Assembly (NCBI GenBank): GCA_008692225.1
Contig: VICG01000002.1
Span: 2,463,501 to 2,527,500, forward strand
Direction of reading: 5' to 3'
From: Monilinia fructicola
Lineage: Eukaryota; Ascomycota; Leotiomycetes; Helotiales; Sclerotiniaceae
DNA length: 64,000 bases
The translations under genes were made by a program, and so were the position numbers. Of the stretch, positions 59,837 through 64,000 are shown piece by piece. Every line of letters begins with the position of its first letter. Positions within the stretch are counted from its first letter, which is position 1. The notes beneath the pieces are model-generated. The model made no database searches. It saw only the letters and a program-made list of their open reading frames with translations, and was not told the origin of the DNA.

Positions 59837-60904
59837 TCACTTTTCAGAAACGAAAAGGAAACCATTTGATATTGAAAAGTCGAAGTCGAATCATCAAAAG
59901 GCGGTGGGGACTTCTTTGTACTGCATACTGTACTGTACTAAGTACAGTAGGTACGTACCTGCAGAGATGATCATATTAGCGTCGTGTTTCCATATTTTTC
60001 TTACCTGCGCTGCTTCATTGGCTCAACCAGTGTTGAGGCAATGTAACTTTCCATACAGCAACGAAGTATTGGCTGCAGACTCAATCATTCTATCATTCTA
60101 TCATTCTATACTTCAAGTGAGCAATCTTCCGAGTGGTTGGAAATGTCCAGTTTTCCGACGGTGTGAGAGAGGTAGTTCAAGTGTTTGGTTCAAGTGTTTG
60201 GTTGTCGAACACCCAGCCTGTCAGAATGCAAAGGAAGATTTCTGTGTTTGCTCTTGTGCATCGTTCAACCTTGTTTTGTGACCAGACCGTTGAAGATGAG
60301 TGCTGAGCTTTCGACATTTTCAACCTGTGCTTCCACTATTGATACTCCGCTTCTAGGCACATCTGCCTAAAGCTTAGGAATGGGTGCTCAAGACTCGAAG
60401 AAGTTTGATTTTATCATGACAATAGACTAACACAATAAAGTTATTCTCATTTCGACTTGTCCTTAATACTCCATGATGCTATTTGATTAACTCATATTGA
60501 GAGAACATATTGAGTACCAGCTACTCAAGTATCTTGGCGGTAATGACTTACATGAATGTGTTCGAATCTCGTCTCGCCTTTTCGCCTTTTCGCCATTTTG
60601 CCTGGTCATGTTATTACTTTGCCACTTCAGTGTAAGTCTAGATCCATTTAGCCATAGCCAGGCTGCGATTCCCAACATAAGAAGTTTGACATCGCTTAAC
60701 GCCTTCAGCGGCGGGATTCAATATCAGCAGATCAAGGCAACTTCTTCAGTTGAACGCATTAATGCAGAATATATATGGAGGGTTCTTTATTTAAATGAGG
60801 GCTAAAGGAGAAAATATTTCGTCTCTCAAACTTATACCCATTACCATCAACACCAATTTGGATATTTTGAAATCCGCCATCCCAAATTTTTTTAGAAGAT
60901 CATT

Positions 60905-63900
60905 TTAAGATGGACTTCTTCCATTGGTATAAAATCGTGTCCATATACAAATGTTGTGCCGAAGAGACACTTTCACGAAGTCAACTTTGAAAATCAAGAG
61001 GTTAGTCATGATGTTTCAATTCGTTCTGGAAGAATATGTACCTGCTGTTTTCCAGGTCACCAATATACTTTCCAGCGGTGTGAGAGAATGCATACAAAAA
61101 TTTACCGACCATATCTGCTAAGGTGTTAGATATTTTAATTCCGTTAAGATGGTAAACTTACATAGACGAGCCATCTGGTTCTGCTCTTGAGTATACATAT
61201 CACTGTCATGAAGCTCGGCTTGGGTCGGGCGGGGGCATGTCGGTCTACATCGAGTTTGACAGCATTGATATCAACATTGTTGAAACGTTGTAATTCTTTG
61301 TGTCTGGTCTGAAAAAAAGACTCAAAGAGGTGATTCCAGTGTTAACATTGCTCACTTAGTTCGTCGTATGGTTATGGGAGTCGGACCAGAGACAGGGGAT
61401 TCACCCAGTGGTAGTGTAGTCGGAAGAATCAACACAAAGATAAGGGATGAACTTCATGAAAGGGGTATTCACAGCAAGTACATCTCTTGAATACTCTGTC
61501 GAGAGCTTTTTTTGGCTCTAATTCTAGGTTTTCTCGACTTGTTTTCGCTTTGAATAATGCTAATATTTTGCCCATTGCTCATTTTGAACGGGAAGTGCCC
61601 ATTAATGTTTGAAAGGCCATAGATAGATGGCAATTCAATATATTTCTTTTTGGATTTGGCCTTTGTTTCTTTTCTAATTCCAATACTATAGAAATCTTTT
61701 GGCCGGAGATCTAACCCTGGATCTTGTGCTTCTGAAGGAGATCTGTTTGATCATTTTTGGTCCTTGATGAAAGAAGGGCCCTGCAGGGGAAATCCCCAGA
61801 TACCAAACGGCGCATGGCCTTTTCGATCTTGACCTTAATACGGAACTTTTCGTTTGGTGGCAAAGACAAGAGACGTGAGGAGTGCTTCTGCAGCCTTCCG
61901 TGCCAGAAGTTTGTTATAGAAAGTTGGGTTGTTGTTGCCACCGAGAATGGTTATGGGGAGCCGATCCCGATGGAGAAATCACTTGTCTTGGAAATTGCTT
62001 TTCTCGTCCACGGTTCCTTGACGATGGGACCTCTCGCACGAATATTTCAAGAGGTGAGATGTGGCCAGATTGCAAAGCCTCCCTATTGTATACGCACTTC
62101 ATTATGGAGGCTAAATGCCTTCCTGATCTCGACTTTGATATATTTTAGAAATAGCATTGAACAAGAACGATAGCAAAAAATCGCAAAGAATCCCATGTAA
62201 CCGCCACCGCAGGAATGACAATCTGCGTTGCCATGGTAGAAAATGGGCATTGATTTAGTGAGGTACAGTAGAGGGGCTAATGAGGAAGACATGATGGTTG
62301 CTGACATGGTGAGATTGAATGCAATACAATGCTATGCTATGCTAAAGGCTGTGGGATGGAAGGGTCCAAGGGCTCGATTGAAGTTGTCACCAACCAGAAG
62401 AGATTCAATTAGCGTATTTTATAAACTTCACCAAATATCAAGCCTCTCGGGGTAAGGAATTGAACAATACTCTTTATTTCTCTTCTCATCAGAAGCATCT
62501 TTTACAGAAGTACAGCTTCTTTTGTTGTTAAGAAGGGCTGAAAGTTGAAGTCTCTTCTTAAGGTCAGGTCGGGAAAAAGCATCTGAACAGTGAAATGGTA
62601 GTTGAAGTGTAGATGAGGGTATTCGAATGAACCAGCGTGCGTTTTGGGAGGAGCGCGGTTTCGACACGGGTTTCAACCTCGTTGAAAGGGCCATGATTAC
62701 CATCGCAAACTTTTTCAGCCAAATATTCTAACAGGCGAAGCCTTCGCACCCCGTCAAAAGAAGTCAAAAAGTTTGCCGCTAGCTGAAGAAAAGTAGGTGA
62801 ACTCTGGAGCTCGAGGAATTACCGCTCGAATGAGCTGAAGCATCGTGTATGTGTGCGGGAGCAAAAGCTAAGACCGTGACACATAGTGGTTCAGACTGAT
62901 GGGAAAAGCAGATGAAGCAGCAACTCAAAGATCAGATCACCAATGAGATATCGATCTCTACTATTTCAATAAAATTTGAAAACATGAAGGTGGAGGTAAG
63001 TCATCACCAATGATCTTGCGAAGGTGCAGGCACGTCCGAAACCGGCTGGAGGGAATTGTGATTTATTTTTGAGACTACTTCTATACATCGGAGCATGAAC
63101 CTGGCCACTGCAGTAGCCGGCTACGTTATCTTTGTCAATTTTAACAGTGAAGATTAAAATAATGCCCAAGAGGTCCTCGTCGCCCTTGTGATAGTTAATA
63201 TCTCCTTGCATTATTGTAATCTTACAATGGCCATCCCTGTAGAGAGAGCCGGCTCTGGGGGGACCCAATCACTCCAGATTCTCTGCCAATTCTATATGAA
63301 CATTAGCGCTGTTTAGGAGGGAAGATAGTAGAAGAATATACTTGGAGTTTCACCTTCTTGCGCTAAGTGGGGAGCGACGATTGAGCTAGAGTATGTTGAT
63401 GTGGTGGTTTTGGTAATAGGGGAATTAATGCTTAGTTGAGAAATTTGGCAGACGCATTTGCCGGCAGACCTGCGGTTGCAGGTGTATAATTCAATCGATG
63501 GCCAGGAAGACCTTGGTGGATACTAGACCAGAAGAATTAAGGTCTCGCACAATTTCCACCATAGCCTCCTTGAGTTTTTACTGAGCGGTCAGCTCTGTCG
63601 CGGACTGTTGCAGATACAGTGGCATGGGGTTTGGTGTCCTGATGTACCAGATAACTTCTCCGTAACAGCTGTTGGATGGTGCTTTCGGGACTCTTTTCAC
63701 ATGCCTCTGTAGCTGGAATTCTGACATTTCCTTTACTCGAGGGTGAAATGGGAAGATGAAGACTTCCCCAAAAATGACATATGAGCCATGACACTGACAG
63801 TGATACAATAAAGAACAATAGCGCGCCCCAAAGCGGCCAAGGTTATCTTTGTAAGATCTTCCATGAGCGCTGGGGGGCAGCTGTGTTTTGCCGACGCTGG

Positions 63901-63999
63901 AGGGGTGGAATAAAAAGGCCTATTAGCAGCACCTGCCTTGTTATTCTTGTCATCCTCACTTGTCTCCAGCTGCAATGGGGTACGTTTGCTTCTTTGCGT
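60905..63999 (-). pseudogene. Unidentified multi-exon gene, severely frame-broken and cut by the window edge
   Basis: Minus-strand pieces that read as protein follow each other from the right edge: FPFHPRVKEMSEFQLQRHVK and RTPNPMPLYLQQSATELTAQ (63760-63580), YRDGHCKITIMQGDINYHKG with FTVKIDKDNVAGY (63250-63100), LRLLEYLAEKVCDG (62740-62690), SNRSPSEAQDPGLDL onward (61758-61466) and HDSDMYTQEQNQMARL. Two convincing introns lie near the end: 61161-61118 (GTAAGT..TTAG) and 61041-60985 (GTACAT..AAAG). The last exon ends TNGRSPS at 60905. Adjacent pieces are offset by one base, again mostly at short homopolymers, at least seven times. I do not recognise the product. Whether it is one gene or two, and whether it is decayed or mis-sequenced, cannot be settled here; the pseudogene label is provisional. 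Confidence 0.45.
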
Positions 64000-64000
64000 C

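Larger units (their letters stand above)
56768..60904. other. Long gene-poor spacer
   Basis: About 4.1 kb with only short, motif-free frames. It contains TAG trinucleotide repeats and many TACCTAGGTAC/CGGAGTA-type short words. No gene, tRNA or rRNA that I can support. Confidence 0.5.

Overview
The window looks like nuclear DNA of a filamentous ascomycete. Genes are monocistronic on both strands, most introns are 44-70 nt with GT..AG ends (often with a CTGAC-type branch site), and the gene set is fungal: NADPH oxidase B, class I myosin, DHHC palmitoyltransferase Pfa4, Dsk2, UAP1, GtaA-type glutaminase and a DHA2 drug/H+ antiporter. From recalled protein similarity I infer a leotiomycete near Botrytis, Sclerotinia or Monilinia; this is unverified.

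Layout: APH-like kinase (-, 194-2161); OMA1 protease (+, 4439-5746); GtaA glutaminase (-, 7827-10093); Dsk2 (-, 11603-12990); quinone oxidoreductase (+, 14885-16186); NoxB (-, 16793-18679); myosin-1 (+, 23038-26957); Cox24/mS38 (-, 27773-28880); Gly-rich beta-flanking-type protein (-, 29994-31188); DHA2 transporter (-, 34073-36093); Pfa4 (+, 36939-38344); Gly/Ser-rich secreted or membrane protein (-, 38855-40054); UAP1 (-, 41674-43276); TDG/MUG glycosylase (+, 43761-44672); MDR oxidoreductase (-, 45519-46721); importin-11/Kap120 (+, 47787-50984); multi-pass membrane protein (-, 51872-54311); APRT (-, 55905-56767); and a badly frame-broken unidentified gene (-, about 60905 to the right edge). 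The remaining DNA is AT-rich and carries many microsatellites.

The genes do not form an obvious pathway or cluster. They are mainly housekeeping genes for mitochondrial quality control and translation, proteasome shuttling, UDP-GlcNAc synthesis, purine salvage, nuclear import and cortical actin/ROS biology. Several pairs are divergent and probably share an upstream region: APH/OMA1, DHA2/Pfa4, UAP1/TDG and MDR/importin.

The most striking property is that eight recognisable genes (gtaA, dsk2, quinone oxidoreductase, noxB, myo1, uap1, importin-11, aprt) have their frame broken by indels, almost all single extra bases in or beside short homopolymers. Ten neighbouring genes are perfectly open after splicing. 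For seven of the eight, undoing the indels gives a length divisible by three with ordinary introns, which points to residual sequence error more than to gene decay. The right end contains coding sequence that ordinary ORF calling misses for the same reason. A 407-bp intron near 53.7 kb carries a compact set of strong hairpins that deserves attention.
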